From the NCBI RefSeq assembly GCF_000350225.1, contig NW_005178587.1, forward strand, positions 1 through 64,000: DNA of 64,000 nt, read 5' to 3'. This stretch comes from Chondrus crispus (lineage: Eukaryota; Rhodophyta; Florideophyceae; Gigartinales; Gigartinaceae). Within the stretch, counting starts at the first letter, position 1, and every line of letters begins with the position of its first letter. The notes beneath the pieces were generated by a model, which was not told the DNA's origin, searched no databases, and saw only the letters and a program-made list of their open reading frames with translations. This document shows, in pieces, positions 1-11,282 of this stretch. Both the position numbers and the translations under genes were made by a program.

Positions 1-794
1 TATTGTGCAGTATATGTCCTGTACGTATGCAGATCTAGCATGCATCCGTCCAACTTCTACGTCCGTTGTCAGCCGCGCCGTACTAGTTTGGTGCCAAACC
101 GTTCGTTACATGGAACATTCCCTCTTCCGTTCTGCCGATAACGGGTGGGTTCATCGTTCGAATGCTAATCCTTGTTCCGAAAACTGTCAATAGTTACTAG
201 AGGCCATTCGATTATACAAGATCAGAAAAAGCTGTGGGGTTTGGCGTCGGGCCCGTCCTCATGGACAAAGATAACAAGGCATCCATCTTCTTTTTGGCCT
301 GGTCGAAAAGACAGTGTTGGCAGACGTCATTCGCACTCGATGCTTCTCGATATCATGGAGCATAGCAGAGGGAAAAGAAGTTTGCCGCCGTCCTGGGGAG
401 ATTTCGCATAGTACCAGCAGTCGCGATAGTGAACCGACCGCAACCACAGAACATGGGTTACGAATTCCTTCACAGTGAAGAACGGTGGAGATGCTTCACT
501 GGGCCCTGAGCTCAACCAGTGGCCGCCCCAAATAAGAGTGTGAAGATATGCGACATGACTATGTACAAGGAGCAGTTTATCAAAGAATGCGTTCTTGAAG
601 AAGGGTACAGTATTGTATCGCCCTGAACGATAGAAAAGTGTTTGCTTGCAATTACAGCAGTCACTTGAGCAAATTATCTTCACGCAACATGGGCACTGTA
701 TGACATTTAGGCCCGGTTCTAAAAAAGCATTCCTACTTTATGTGGTCTCCCATGAAGCGAGGCCCGAGGCCAGGTGTGTTCGAATCAAATTCTA
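1..794. other. Intergenic, no recognised gene
   Basis: Short open frames occur on both strands, the longest about 118 codons on the minus strand at 327-683. None shows a recognisable motif, a clean leader or host-like codon bias. I see no supportable gene here. Confidence 0.5.
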
Positions 795-1252
795 GACAAC
801 AAGTGACCTCATGTGAGGCTATTTTCCAACTTGCTTTTCTCGACTTGTGCTTGCTCAACAAGAAGGAAAAAGATACTTTCGCCACCGCAGTTGACTTCTG
901 CGTTGCGGAAGGATGGAGTTTGGTGAGATCTGCACATCTTCTCCAGTCATTTTTAGAATGCCTAAACAAGAAGCCTTTTTGACCAACCTCAAAACGTTAT
1001 GTGTTGATATCTTCGAAACCAAAATGCGTGTTTAAAATGTCCACCTGGTCTTGAAAGTTCACTGGATTCTTAGTCTTTCTGTGTATTCACAACTGCTATC
1101 CCAATGTTCTGGAAGAAGCTATTGCCGAGGGCATGTACGTTAAAGAAATAGTGTCCAAACTGACTTTATAAAGTTTTGATTTAAAGTATACATATTTTGC
1201 AATAAAAAGCTGGTCTCATATGAGGCCGGCATAGCCATGCCTGAGCTCATAT
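795..1252 (+). repeat. Dispersed 450-bp repeat, copy A
   Basis: This stretch matches 26127-26572 along its whole length at roughly 85% identity by eye, in the same orientation. Shared landmarks include CTCGACTTGTGCTTG, the run GACCAACCTCAAAAC and CATAAAGTT or TATAAAGTT near the right end. The match stops abruptly at both sides. Copy B lies directly upstream of a PIF/Harbinger transposase remnant, so this copy is probably a non-coding fragment of the same transposon family. It may contain a short decayed open frame (740-982), but that frame is not kept in copy B. Confidence 0.75.
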
Positions 1253-3334
1253 GAATTTTCCCATATTGCTCAATTGAGGCAAATCGCTTGTCGTACTTTT
1301 AGACACCAGAGAGTGCCTGAAGTGTAGAAAACACACGCACACGATGCTGTGTGCATCTTGTCTGCTGCACTGGAATTAGGCCGAGTGAATTTGCATGCTG
1401 CAAACATCGCTAGAAAACTTACAAAATACGGAGGTGCAGATGATCGAGCTGAAAAGAACAAAATGACATGCTCCCTCAGGGGCCCGAAAGTTTTTGTAGT
1501 GTATGAAGAGCAGAGCTGGTCATCAAAGACCCTCATTTACGGGTGCATTTGCCACGAAGAGCAAAGACTTCTTTGGGACTTCACTGCGTGTTTCACATTC
1601 ACGTGCGACCCATAGGTCATACCATACGAAGCCATTCCGGGATGCGGCCCGGAAACGTTGTTGAGAGGGTCTATGCATGGGACTGCACTGGCCCCACTGG
1701 GCGTGTACTATGTACAGAACAGTATTTGAAAACAAGGCAGCAGGGCTGGACAGGAGATAATCCTTGATCCCATAGGAAACCCCAATGTTGAGTTGGAGCT
1801 TACCATTCTTGGTCGGGTGTTTTGAAAATAAATCTTTGACGGTATCGTCACCATTCCCCTGGCACTGTCTTTCACACAATATCAAGTGCCGTAATTTACC
1901 AAGGGTTCCGGGTGGTGTTTTGTTATCTCAATGATCTCAAGTTCGCTGTCTGGAGTTACCCTTCGAAGGGTACACAAGAAAAGTTTACGTCATAATCGTC
2001 CTGCTTTGGTAGCATGAAGCAAAGGTCGGAAAGATCGAGAGATCTACGTTCATAAATTAGGCAAACAAAACATACCAAAACTGCATGTATTGAGTAGATG
2101 AGATCTACTCCACGACAGCACTGATAAGGACCTGCCGCAAAGTACCCTGAAGGGTAGCTTCACAAGTAGCTCTGAGATGTTCTACACTTCAGTTGCTGTG
2201 TTAAAAAAGGATACTGCATGCGGCCTCCGTTGATCTTGAGAAAATTTAGAACGCCTTACCTGAGCCTGCACAGGCTACCTCTCAAGGTAGGCGCCTAGAG
2301 TGTTTTAATCTTGAGATCAACATGAACTGCAAGGACGAGCAGAGCAATTGTGCACGATGGTTTCTACTCTTAACAGCACCGTCCAAGATGCAAAGCATCA
2401 CGGACGGGGCAACAGAACCTTGTGCGGAGGTACAGTACTACAATGCTCGTCACCACAACGAGAACAGTGGTACCCAAGGGTACAGTACAATGCCTAAACT
2501 GCAGGTCTGGGAATTGAGGTCAACTGTGGGTAAAGTTTACGCGGCGAATTGCAAGGCGAATCAATCAGAACTACAGTATGACCACGATGCATTCACTACT
2601 GCAATGTACAGCGCCATTGATGTGCCTTTGCGAAGAGAGACGCAAAGACCCAGTTCCTTTCAAAACAGTGCCTTCCATCCAATTTTCCCAAAAGAATTAC
2701 TTGCGACCGTCCGCTCGTGAGTTCCTATATAAAAAATGGCACTACGATAGCAAGAAATGCGCGGCCCATGATTTTTGCCAGCGACAGCTGCACCAGTCGC
2801 TTCCAACACAATGTCGCGTAAGCAGGAAATTGTTAGGTTTTCTTGAACTACGGTGGCATTGATGTGTGGTACTTTGGAAGCAAAAAGAAAACTGACAACA
2901 TAGAAAGCGAGTTGACTACTGAGCAGCGAAAGATGGAAAAAGTCGAGCGAAATGGAATAGCTGCGTTACTGTGAATTTTGGTACCTTTTTGATCAGGAAT
3001 TTTGTTGTGGCCTTCGCAAGCACAAATGCTGCGTGTACTGTAGGCATGGTTGTTGCTGACACTACTATCCGCATGCCAAGCCTGATGACGCGAACATGTC
3101 ACGAGAAGAATATCGCCTTCCCACCCCTGTGCGGCCCCTACCCAGGTAGATACGGAACACTACTGGTGCTCGCCACACCGCTACAGGCGCACTGTGCACA
3201 CGGTTTAAAAGGTGGGGGACTCTATAAGACTCCATGAGGGACGGCACGCACTCCATCGATAAACCAGGAATAGAAATACTGCTGACACGTCTCTTCCTAC
3301 CCGACCCCTGCGCTGCATGACGCAGACTAAGCGG
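1253..3334. other. Intergenic, no recognised gene
   Basis: About 2 kb with only short open frames (up to about 130 codons, for example 2322-2720) that lack recognisable domains. Several copies of the local motif GGTACAGTAC or GGGTACAGTAC occur around 2430-2480. The stretch next to the 5S gene (3100-3334) may be 5S spacer. I assign no gene. Confidence 0.45.
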
Positions 3335-3346
3335 AAAAATGCAAAA
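3335..3346 (-). terminator. RNA polymerase III terminator of 5S gene
   Basis: On the minus strand, just past the 3' end of the 5S rRNA, there is a run of four T then, a few bases on, a run of five T. This is the usual Pol III stop signal. Confidence 0.7.
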
Positions 3347-3468
3347 GGCATCCGGCACCAGGGATTCCCGAGTGATCCCTCACCTCAGTACTGGCCTGGC
3401 CTGAAGCGGCTTGACTTCCGAGTTCGGGATGGGATCGGGTACATGTCAACTTAGTGTGGCCGGATGTA
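3347..3468 (-). rRNA. 5S ribosomal RNA
   Basis: The minus strand reads TACATCCGGCCACACTAAGT at its 5' end and closes with CCTGGTGCCGGATGCC, so the two ends pair as helix I. In between are the conserved 5S signatures CCCGATCCCATCCCGAACTC, the AAGTCAAGC block matching the internal control region of the Pol III promoter, and CAGTACTGAGGTGAGGGATC. The length of about 122 bases is normal. It is a single copy here with no neighbouring large-subunit rRNA, so it is a dispersed 5S gene or one unit of an array outside the window. The helix ends and T-run look intact, so it may be functional. Confidence 0.93.
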
Positions 3469-4074
3469 AGAGCGGGGGCTCAGTGATATTACTTATACCG
3501 ACCCGCTTACACTTCAACAAAAGGTTCCTTTCTTCCCGGTAAAGGTCTCGTTCTGCACCCCTACGATACTCTTGCAATGCGGCGAAGAATGCGGAGAGGA
3601 ATGCGGAGAGTGTTGGTGCCAATTCAGAATCGTCCGGACTTTGATGCGACTGTCCCGCAGAAGAGAACTCGCCGTCTATTTACGGAGGCTTTTCCCATTA
3701 AAATTGAGATGGGCGAACAAGTGGTGCAGAGAAAAGCTGAGGAATTCTACGTGATAGTGCAATCGGGATCCACGTGTAGAGGAACAAGATTGGCGCCACT
3801 CACTCCGCGATGTGATTGGTGGCGGTGGCACGCGCCCAAAAGGCGGCGATCTTGGGCATGGATCGAGTGTGACTGGGCGCGCCTGGAAAAATCAACAAAT
3901 GCAATAGAAATGGCCGACGAAGCACCTCATCTCCTCATGTCCCGGCCTTATCCCACCTCTGTCGTGCTCAGCTCCCTCCCCGATCACAATCACGTCGCTC
4001 GTCCGCCCGATTCCTCTTACTTCTTTTCGTTGCTTGGCTGATCTTCCCTTTCGCTTCCCAGCATTTCACACATC
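3469..4074 (+). promoter_or_regulatory. Upstream region and leader of the VDAC gene
   Basis: No separate gene is supported. A 12-base tandem repeat (AATGCGGCGAAG-like, three units at 3576-3611) and a pyrimidine-rich stretch from about 3930 to 4070 precede the VDAC start codon. An open frame at 3577-4041 overlaps this leader but has no recognisable motif and is probably incidental. No clear TATA box was seen. Confidence 0.4.
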
Positions 4075-5244
4075 ATGGTCAAGCTTTACAAGGATCTCGG
4101 AAAGACCGCAAAGAGTACGTCAAATCCTTCTCTTGTTTTGTCTTCTCAGCGCAATGCGCGACTCACTAGCTTGCCTCAAATCACAATTGCGGGGAGATGG
4201 AATACCGACGGTGGTAGCCCAACGGCGCGGTTTTGCATAGAGAGGAAAAAGCATTCATCGTCGCGCATGCCGGTTTTGCGAATTGTATTGATATCGAAAG
4301 CAAGCGAGGATCGTGTTGCAGCGTGATCGAATTCGGGCAGATGTATCCCATTTCCAGCTACTAACTTGACGGACTCAACGATTCCCGCGGCCTTCCCTTG
4401 CATCCCTGCTCTCGCTTGTGCGTGATTACTCTCAATCACGAATGACACAGAGTTGCTGAATGATGACTACATCTATGGCGATAAGAAGGTGGAGATCAAA
4501 ACAAAGACCACCAATGGCATCACGTACACTACGAAAGCGAAGCAAAGCCAAGACGTTAAGGATGGGCTGTCGGGTGATCTTAGCTGCAAGTACAACGTGT
4601 CCGGCACCACGATGACGACGGAAATTTTCACCTCCGGCCGCCTCAGCCACAAAGTCGAGCTCGATAAGACCGGTGTGAAAGGGTTGAAGTTCACAGCCCT
4701 CGGCGGTCTCGGCCAAAAGCAGTCCCTCTTGGCCACGACCGAGTATGTGCATCCCCATATGTCTGTCGTCACCGCTGTCAACTGCCTTGGTAGCCAATCG
4801 ATCAGCACGGCTGCGGCCGTTGGGTTGCATGGCGTCACGGCAGGGGTCAAGGGCGACTTCAATATTGAGGACAAGCAGTTGAAGAATGTTGATGGCGTGC
4901 TCAACTACAGCAATGGAAAGGAACATGAGGCGACTTGCTACCTACTGAACAACCGCTCGATGGCCAAGTTTGCGTACTCGCATCTTGTTTCTGACGATTT
5001 CTCAGTGGCAGCGGAGTTTGAGTATAACATCAGTGCGGATACGAAGAAGCTTACCATGGGGACCAAGTATGAGGTGGACCCGGAGACAACAGTGAAGATG
5101 AAGATCGACTCGGCCGGGGCAGTTTCCCTGAGCTACATTCAGGAAATTCGCAAGAGCACAACGTTGACGCTATGCTCTCAGTTCGATGCTCGCCACTTGG
5201 ACAAGCCGTCACACAAATTTGGGTTGGCTCTTGTCATGGAATAA
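4075..5244 (+). CDS. Voltage-dependent anion channel (mitochondrial porin), two exons
   Basis: This is a VDAC/eukaryotic porin (Porin_3), the beta-barrel channel that passes ATP, ADP and other metabolites across the mitochondrial outer membrane. Exon 1 (4075-4114) encodes the amphipathic N-terminal helix start MVKLYKDLGKTAK. Exon 2 (4451-5244) resumes with LLNDDYIYGDKKVEIKTKT and runs to a TAA stop. The spliced product is about 277 residues, the normal VDAC length of 275-285. The body shows alternating polar/hydrophobic strands typical of the 19-strand barrel, and the C-terminal end HKFGLALVME fits the family. The start is chosen because a VDAC must begin with this helix, and the downstream in-frame ATG in exon 2 (4453) would remove it. 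The donor GTACGT and acceptor ACACAG keep frame (phase 1). No defects were seen. Confidence 0.92.
4115..4450 (+). other. VDAC intron 1 (phase 1)
   Basis: A 336-base GT..AG intron with donor GTACGT and acceptor CACAG. It separates the first 13 codons from the rest of the gene. Joining 4114 to 4451 gives a lysine codon and restores the VDAC N-terminus. A single intron very near the 5' end fits intron-poor genomes. Confidence 0.85.
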
Positions 5245-6250
5245 GTGAATTTGGAAGCGGGGCGCTGAACGGGGGCAAGCGTGTGCCCGATTACAACAGT
5301 ATGTGCGGTGGGGAGTAGGATGGAATAGGTTGCTGGTATGGGTAGGTACTTAGGTGCTTGCCATGAGATGCAGAGCGAGTACTGTAGATGCGAAAAGCAC
5401 GTGACGCGGAGTGTATCCAATTTTGGTTCAACCTTGGAGAGTGCCTTTGCGAAGCAAATTTGTAGGACTGAATATTTGTTCTGGTGAGCAGTAGAGGTGA
5501 AAGACTTAACGGTATCCTTGCAGTCTTGTAGTAGTTTCAGTATTGCGGGATGTTTAGTCTGTTTAGAGATGGCGTGCAGTCCAGTAGGACGTAGAGTGGG
5601 GATGGCGGAGTAGCGTTGGCATTGAGTTTTATCCACGTCGCAGTATGCGGTACAGAAATTGGAAAGAATTCTCAAAATACTGCCATGACCTTGATGCGAT
5701 GAGCCGAACCGATTGGTCCAATTTCACTTGTTCCGCTCGAGGCCCTCAATCGTTCATAGAGCACCGAATACAGACACGCCCGAGCGTCCAGTTAGCAGGG
5801 ATACACATCTCTAGCCCGGCTTTCTCACATCTTTCGCTCTGCCCTCATCCCGACCCCTTTTGAGGCCCCCCCCCCCCACCCCCCGTCCCCTGCACCCCCT
5901 TTCTCCCCGTTCTTGCCCCTTCAAACCCACAATACCCCACTCTGCGTTCCTCTCGGGCGTAGGTTGCCCCCGACACCCCGACAGCTACCAGTCTCCGTCT
6001 CCTTTTGTAACGATACCACCAAACCGCCACCCCGCCTCACGCCTTGTACCCCTTCCCGATTCAATGCCATACACCCATTTCTTCGCACGCAACTAACCAA
6101 TTACCGTCTGGACTCGCACTAAGGTATCAGCATTCGCAGTCAACGCTTGCGACCCGTCTGCTAGTCTAGCTCCTGGGGTTCGCCTACAAGCCAGCCGCGA
6201 CGCAGCATGTTTCACATACTGCGCGTTAACATTGCAGCCAACGCCGTCTA
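5245..6250. other. Intergenic region and C/T-rich leader before the LDB/SEUSS gene
   Basis: 5245-5800 is the VDAC downstream flank with no recognised gene. From about 5820 to 6110 the plus strand becomes very pyrimidine-rich, with a 13-base C run near 5867. This resembles the leaders of the other host genes in this window. Short frames on either strand here look incidental. Confidence 0.5.
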
Positions 6251-8488
6251 ATGTCGTTCTATGGATCCGAACCTGCACCCAGCAACCCCACACACCACCC
6301 TTCCCCCAACCAACCGCTCAATGCTAATCCCTGGCCCGTCACACCTCTCGATCAACTGGCGTTTCAAAGCAACCAAAACGCCCTCCATCCGATGGGAGGC
6401 TTGCGCCGCCCAAGCCCTCAACCCCAGTCCAACGACCCCAGCCTCTCCATCGTTGACGCGGCTACAGCGAGTTTATCCAACCTTGAAAGCGAGCCAATCA
6501 CAAATGATAAGTTTTTCCTCGACACCGCTCACCTGGATTTTGACACTCCGATTCAGACCCGCCCAAACCCCAATCACGTAGACCAACGCGGAAAAATCCA
6601 CCGATCTCAAAATACTTCCTCTTATCAGCAGCAGCCGTGGGAGCCCCACACCGCCTCCAATGGATCTAATTTCTCCCCACAAGCCTTTGAAGTCGCTGAC
6701 GAGCTTGGAATTACGACTTCAGCTCCACCAGAGACTTATGCGGCCCGGAGAAAACATGCCAGACCATTAGGAGTTGGAAAATACGTCCAGCGTATAATAG
6801 AGTTGAACAAATTGCGCCAGCAAGGTATGCTTGAGGGTTCATACGAAGCCCATTGGAAAACTCTAATCCCGAGCTTCTTTATCCCCGAAGCTACGCTCCA
6901 CATCGATCTGAAGCAGAATGAAATTCTAGTCCCTCGAAGCGTGAAAGTTCCGGTGGAGCTAATGCCACGATTGTGGAAAGCAAAGGTTGATGCCGGGTTG
7001 AAGGAAGAACGCATGCTTTTAGAGAACCCGTGCGAGTTTCAGTATCCCAACGGAGCTGTAGAAGTCCACTGTCCACGGACATTGATAATTTCTGCATATC
7101 CGGATCGCACAATATACACTGATGGATATCTCAGAGTCACTTTTCAAGGAGACAGAAAGATCGCAGTGTGGCAGTTTAATACAAAACAGCACACCGAAAT
7201 GTTCACCCGCACACATGTTCATGCTGCGAGCAACCTGCGGCCTCGAATGGATCTAGGAATGCCAGTCGCTGTGGTCCGAATGTTATACATCGCTACTGAC
7301 ATCCATCAGCTCAAAGATCGCATGAACGATGAGATTACATCACTTTTGTCGAATCCGCAGCGCATGCAAGGTCTACACAGCTTAATTTCTCCAAGTATAA
7401 AGCGAGAGGTCCCTGTGAAAAATCGCCCTGTTGCGCCAGCTGTTCAGAACGGAAATGCGTTCAAGACATTAAGTTCCGTTGTCGAAGGGAGTCAATTAGG
7501 GCAAAGCCGAGGGGGAAGTCTAGGAATACCAATGCAAAGTGGAGAAACCGCGGCAGGGGCACGGCTCTCTGGAGACCTAAACATGGACCTTAAAGGGGAC
7601 CTCCAGGGCGAAAGTAACATTGTGCCAAACCTCGGAGAACCGCTGAACGCTTTGAGATCGGATCCATCACAGGCAATGATGTCCTTTCATGAGGCGATGA
7701 GGCAACCGTACATGGCTGGAAACGCTCAGAATGTTCCTAGCAGCGGTGGTCACAATCACGGAGACCTAAATCTAAAGCCGAGAAAGGCTGCTTCAGGGGT
7801 CGCTGACGGAAGAATATCTCAAACACGGCACGGCAACGTAATTGACGCAGTAAATGCTGTAGCCTCGGGGCAGGGTTCATGGGGAATGTCCGCACCAAAT
7901 GGACATGGAATGGGAGGTAATGTGGGGGGCGGAGAAGATCTAGAGCGCAATCTTCAGCTTCTGAGCGCACCGCAAGGGAACTTCTCGGGTAGGCAGGACA
8001 GTACCGCAGGCCAACGTGCAAGCGTGCAAGGACACAATGCCCCACCCGGTTTAAAGATCTTTAGTCCCCAAACAAACCAGTCCGGCCAAGAGTCAGAGCA
8101 GCAGCCACGGCGAGGTCGAGGCAGTACGGGATCGCGTGCGGCGGGATCTGTCAGAGGGCGAGCTGCGGCAGCTGGACAAGGGATGAAAGGGCGTGGAAGC
8201 GTCCGGGCAATTCATTTGCAGCGGGTAAACTCGGCAAAGTCGAAACAGGGGGCCATCATAGAGGCTCGACACAACGGAGGCGGTGGAGGCAATCATGGAA
8301 ATTTTGTAGGAACGTCACAGGGGTTGACGGATCAAAATATTGTGGGAAATATTGCAAACAACTCAAGGGCAGAAAGCGTGAAACCGCAAAACGAGCGGCA
8401 GCTTGGAAATCGACGGCCTCCACAACGAACTTCATCAACTGATGAGCGGCCCGATAAACGGCAAAAGTCTTCTACCCAAAATGGATGA
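6251..8488 (+). CDS. LIM-domain-binding / SEUSS-type transcriptional co-regulator
   Basis: A single exon of 745 residues. The LIM_bind (LDB1/NLI/SEUSS) homology block lies at about residues 170-365. It has VGKYVQRIIELNKLRQQG, then HWKTLIPSFFIPEATLHI, the region PNGAVEVHCPRTLIISAYPD, and ending DGYLRVTFQGDRKIAVWQFN. In animals and plants this domain dimerises or scaffolds and bridges DNA-binding factors (LIM-homeodomain factors, or LEUNIG/MADS partners). The N-terminal 160 residues are Pro/Gln/Asn-rich and look disordered. The C-terminal half is low-complexity, with an Arg-Gly patch around 620-660 and a basic tail with DERPDKRQKS that could act as a nuclear signal. No LIM-interaction domain is obvious, so it is closer to SEUSS than to animal LDB1. 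The start ATG follows a long C/T leader. The gene ends in TGA and looks intact. Confidence 0.88.
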   Translation: MSFYGSEPAPSNPTHHPSPNQPLNANPWPVTPLDQLAFQSNQNALHPMGGLRRPSPQPQSNDPSLSIVDAATASLSNLESEPITNDKFFLDTAHLDFDTPIQTRPNPNHVDQRGKIHRSQNTSSYQQQPWEPHTASNGSNFSPQAFEVADELGITTSAPPETYAARRKHARPLGVGKYVQRIIELNKLRQQGMLEGSYEAHWKTLIPSFFIPEATLHIDLKQNEILVPRSVKVPVELMPRLWKAKVDAGLKEERMLLENPCEFQYPNGAVEVHCPRTLIISAYPDRTIYTDGYLRVTFQGDRKIAVWQFNTKQHTEMFTRTHVHAASNLRPRMDLGMPVAVVRMLYIATDIHQLKDRMNDEITSLLSNPQRMQGLHSLISPSIKREVPVKNRPVAPAVQNGNAFKTLSSVVEGSQLGQSRGGSLGIPMQSGETAAGARLSGDLNMDLKGDLQGESNIVPNLGEPLNALRSDPSQAMMSFHEAMRQPYMAGNAQNVPSSGGHNHGDLNLKPRKAASGVADGRISQTRHGNVIDAVNAVASGQGSWGMSAPNGHGMGGNVGGGEDLERNLQLLSAPQGNFSGRQDSTAGQRASVQGHNAPPGLKIFSPQTNQSGQESEQQPRRGRGSTGSRAAGSVRGRAAAAGQGMKGRGSVRAIHLQRVNSAKSKQGAIIEARHNGGGGGNHGNFVGTSQGLTDQNIVGNIANNSRAESVKPQNERQLGNRRPPQRTSSTDERPDKRQKSSTQNG

Positions 8489-9658
8489 TGGCAGTGCACT
8501 AAAGCGTTCACTCTTTTCTTCATTTCGGTTCATTGGTCTAGACTCGTGTATTGCGAAACAGTCGGGTGGAAAGGACATAAAATTCATGTATAGAAGCTGC
8601 CGCTATTGTTGTCCTATTATTGCTCTCCTCGCTGGATAACTGCCACCGTTACGTCGCCGAGTTGCGTTTTGTCTCGGGTAAGCCTCTTTGGGTGAGAAAC
8701 TGAACTAGACTGTTTCTTTTGTGATTAGATCATGTTTCCCAGTACGGCATCTCTCTGGCCAAACTCGCGAAAGGCAGCTTTCGAAACACATCTGACAGCC
8801 ATCAAAACTATCTACAATGCGAAACCATAATACGTGTAAGTTCTCTGTAGCCCTCGTACTGTATGAGACCTTTGTGACATTTTTCTCGTGCGTGATGACT
8901 CAGAGGACCACCTGTCCTTTTGCTGTGTCAACTGCTGCACACCAGAGGGTCTCCCTAAAAGCTGGCATTACCGTACATGCGACTTGGAGGCGCTTCTTCG
9001 ATATGGAACCAGTTACATGGATAGACGTTTCATGGATAGACGTTTCATGGCTGAGCAGAACGAGTTGACTGCTGGTTCTTCTTCAGTCAAAAAATTGTCA
9101 AACTTGGTAGAAAGTGACACTTCAAAGCAAACCGCACACTTGCCCGCATACGTTTGCGGTTGGATGTGCTTTTAATTCAGGTAGTGTGCGCCAGTGCCGC
9201 ACCGCAGATATCCATTCCAATGGCATAGCAAAGCGCCTGACGCATCTTACAGAAGCCAACATTGCAATAAATAAAAAGAAAAATACTATTTCCAACTACA
9301 GTAGACAGTTTCCCGTGGCTGGCTCTGAAGTGAGCAGCTTCGGGTACAGCACTGTGGTGTACAGTAGATGAAAGGCTTGGAATGGCATCATTCCTCCCTG
9401 CAGCAGTCGTAGCTAGAGAAACTTCTCTAACCACCGCCACGGCCTCCGCACCCAAAACGGCATCCCACCCCAGCCGCTCCCAAGCTCCGGTGCCGCGATC
9501 CATCGCTGCCCCTGTTTAAAAAACTCTTCTTCTACACATTCAGCGGCATAGCCTCTCTCCCTCCCGGCATCTCGCCTCACCTCTGCTACTCTCCACCTTC
9601 CCTGCAGAATCCCCGTGACTCTCCTCCTTCTCCCCCTTCGCTCGACTTCCCCCCCGCT
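8489..9658. other. Intergenic, with a small tandem repeat and a C/T leader
   Basis: No gene is recognised. A 15-base unit CATGGATAGACGTTT is repeated in tandem at 9016-9045. From about 9540 to 9658 the plus strand is strongly C/T-rich, ending right at the ATG of the next small frame. Confidence 0.45.
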
Positions 9659-9928
9659 ATGAACCGGGACTGGCGGCAACCCTCGTCCGCCACTTCTTCT
9701 GCAGAGGCTAAGCGCAGGCCGTTTTCGAGGCCTGCGCGCCCTGCGCCGCTCAACCTCGCCCTCATTCCAGACAACCCCAGTCCCGCAGAGACTGAGCACA
9801 GCTGGCGAGTGGAGGACCGCACGCCGGCCGCGTTGCCGGTGCGGCTCCGCTCTCAACCGCTTCCGTTCGCGATTACAGTCGAAAGCCCCGTCCATCTGGC
9901 CGGGTTAGAATGGTGTCTGGACAGGTAG
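9659..9928 (+). CDS. Small hypothetical protein (89 aa)
   Basis: An ATG-started frame of 89 residues (starts MNRDWRQPSSATSS) lies directly after a C/T-rich leader like those of the host genes in this window. It is rich in Pro, Arg and Ser, with no recognised domain, no signal peptide and no membrane segment. It ends in a TAG shortly before the convergent PRA1 gene. Its position and leader favour a real transcript, but the protein could be incidental in GC-rich sequence. A longer frame on the opposite strand (9413-9895) is probably a shadow. Confidence 0.35.
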   Translation: MNRDWRQPSSATSSAEAKRRPFSRPARPAPLNLALIPDNPSPAETEHSWRVEDRTPAALPVRLRSQPLPFAITVESPVHLAGLEWCLDR

Positions 9929-10160
9929 ACGGGCCTGTGAATTGGCAATGAAGTAAAGGTTTCTTTTTCTGTTTGTGAGTTTGCATGGTGCGTGAATGTG
10001 TGGTGCAGCGTTTAGAACAACCAAAGAAAAAACAGTTTATGCAGGGTCGAAAAGACACGTTGGCACTACGACTTGGGCACTGCCGATTAGGCATATACGC
10101 GAGATTTGGTGATGATACAACTGAACAGCAAGCACGGGCGGCGAAAACAGGTGCAGCCAG

Positions 10161-10742
10161 TTAAATGTTAGCGTCAGCCGGAGCGGCGGAGTGTTGGCGT
10201 AGGAAAGCATGCACGAGCACAATAGGCGCGAACGTGACGGCGACCCAGAACAGCAGCGCAAAGACATGCCCGACCACAAGGACCAGAACGGTAAGGACGG
10301 CCATAACAGCATGCTTGATCGGCATGGAGATGACGATATTATCTGTAACCTGATAATCCTCGGGAAAGAGGATGTAAAGCACGGCGGCGACCGCAACCGT
10401 AGCAGCGAGCAGCACGGCCCTAACGGGGTGAAACACTGCGAAGACGGCGAGCAGGGCCATGGCGAGGACGAGGTAGTTGTAGAAGAAGACCTCGACGTTA
10501 TGGCCGACCCTGAGCTTCGCCTCGGACGCGGGCGGCGGGGCGAAGGCGTGCGGGTCGAGAAACTCTGCCCACGGGCGGCAGCTCTCAACGACGAGCTGGG
10601 CGCGGTCCTTGAGCGAGTACTGCGCGGCCGGGTTGAGCGGCTCGACGTACGGGTTGAAGTCCGGCATGGGCGCGCCGAGCAGCTGCGAGACCGCGTCCTT
10701 GGCGCCCGCCGCTGCCGCGCCGGCGCCGCGCGCCACGCACAT
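10161..10742 (-). CDS. PRA1-family (prenylated Rab acceptor) membrane protein
   Basis: The product has 193 residues. PRA1/Yip3 proteins sit in ER, Golgi and endosomal membranes and act on prenylated Rab GTPases in vesicle traffic. The family signature appears as SLKDRAQLVVESCRPWAEFL (about residues 43-62), followed by NVEVFFYNYLVL. Four hydrophobic segments follow at about 90-104, 106-126, 141-160 and 162-182, with the usual short polar loop FPEDYQVTDN between the two pairs. Length and topology match the family. The ATG at 10742 is the first after an in-frame TAA a few bases upstream, so the start is firm unless an upstream intron exists toward the assembly gap. The stop is TAA. No defect was seen. 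Confidence 0.87.
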   Translation of the reverse strand: MCVARGAGAAAAGAKDAVSQLLGAPMPDFNPYVEPLNPAAQYSLKDRAQLVVESCRPWAEFLDPHAFAPPPASEAKLRVGHNVEVFFYNYLVLAMALLAVFAVFHPVRAVLLAATVAVAAVLYILFPEDYQVTDNIVISMPIKHAVMAVLTVLVLVVGHVFALLFWVAVTFAPIVLVHAFLRQHSAAPADANI

Positions 10743-10886
10743 TCTTTAAAAGCAGCTGCTTTTTCAAGTCGCAAGAAAAGGGACTCAAATGAAGCTTAAG
10801 CGATGGAGTAGTAACCTTGTTCAACGCAGGGATGCTCGTTCTTCTAGAAACGACGACCCATTTTTCCAGATGCCAACTCCTCGTTC

Positions 10887-11282
10887 NNNNNNNNNNNNNN
10901 NNNNNNNNNNNNNNNNNNNNNNNNNNNNNNNNNNNNNNNNNNNNNNNNNNNNNNNNNNNNNNNNNNNNNNNNNNNNNNNNNNNNNNNNNNNNNNNNNNNN
11001 NNNNNNNNNNNNNNNNNNNNNNNNNNNNNNNNNNNNNNNNNNNNNNNNNNNNNNNNNNNNNNNNNNNNNNNNNNNNNNNNNNNNNNNNNNNNNNNNNNNN
11101 NNNNNNNNNNNNNNNNNNNNNNNNNNNNNNNNNNNNNNNNNNNNNNNNNNNNNNNNNNNNNNNNNNNNNNNNNNNNNNNNNNNNNNNNNNNNNNNNNNNN
11201 NNNNNNNNNNNNNNNNNNNNNNNNNNNNNNNNNNNNNNNNNNNNNNNNNNNNNNNNNNNNNNNNNNNNNNNNNNNNNNNNNN
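10887..11282. other. Assembly gap (396 N)
   Basis: A run of N adjoins a 15-base poly-C tract (11283-11297), suggesting that sequencing or assembly failed at a homopolymer. Open frames spanning it are artefacts. Confidence 0.98.

Noticed and set aside
3577-4041. 154-codon frame before VDAC
   Set aside because: Arg-rich repeat start and leader sequence, no motif; overlaps the VDAC leader.
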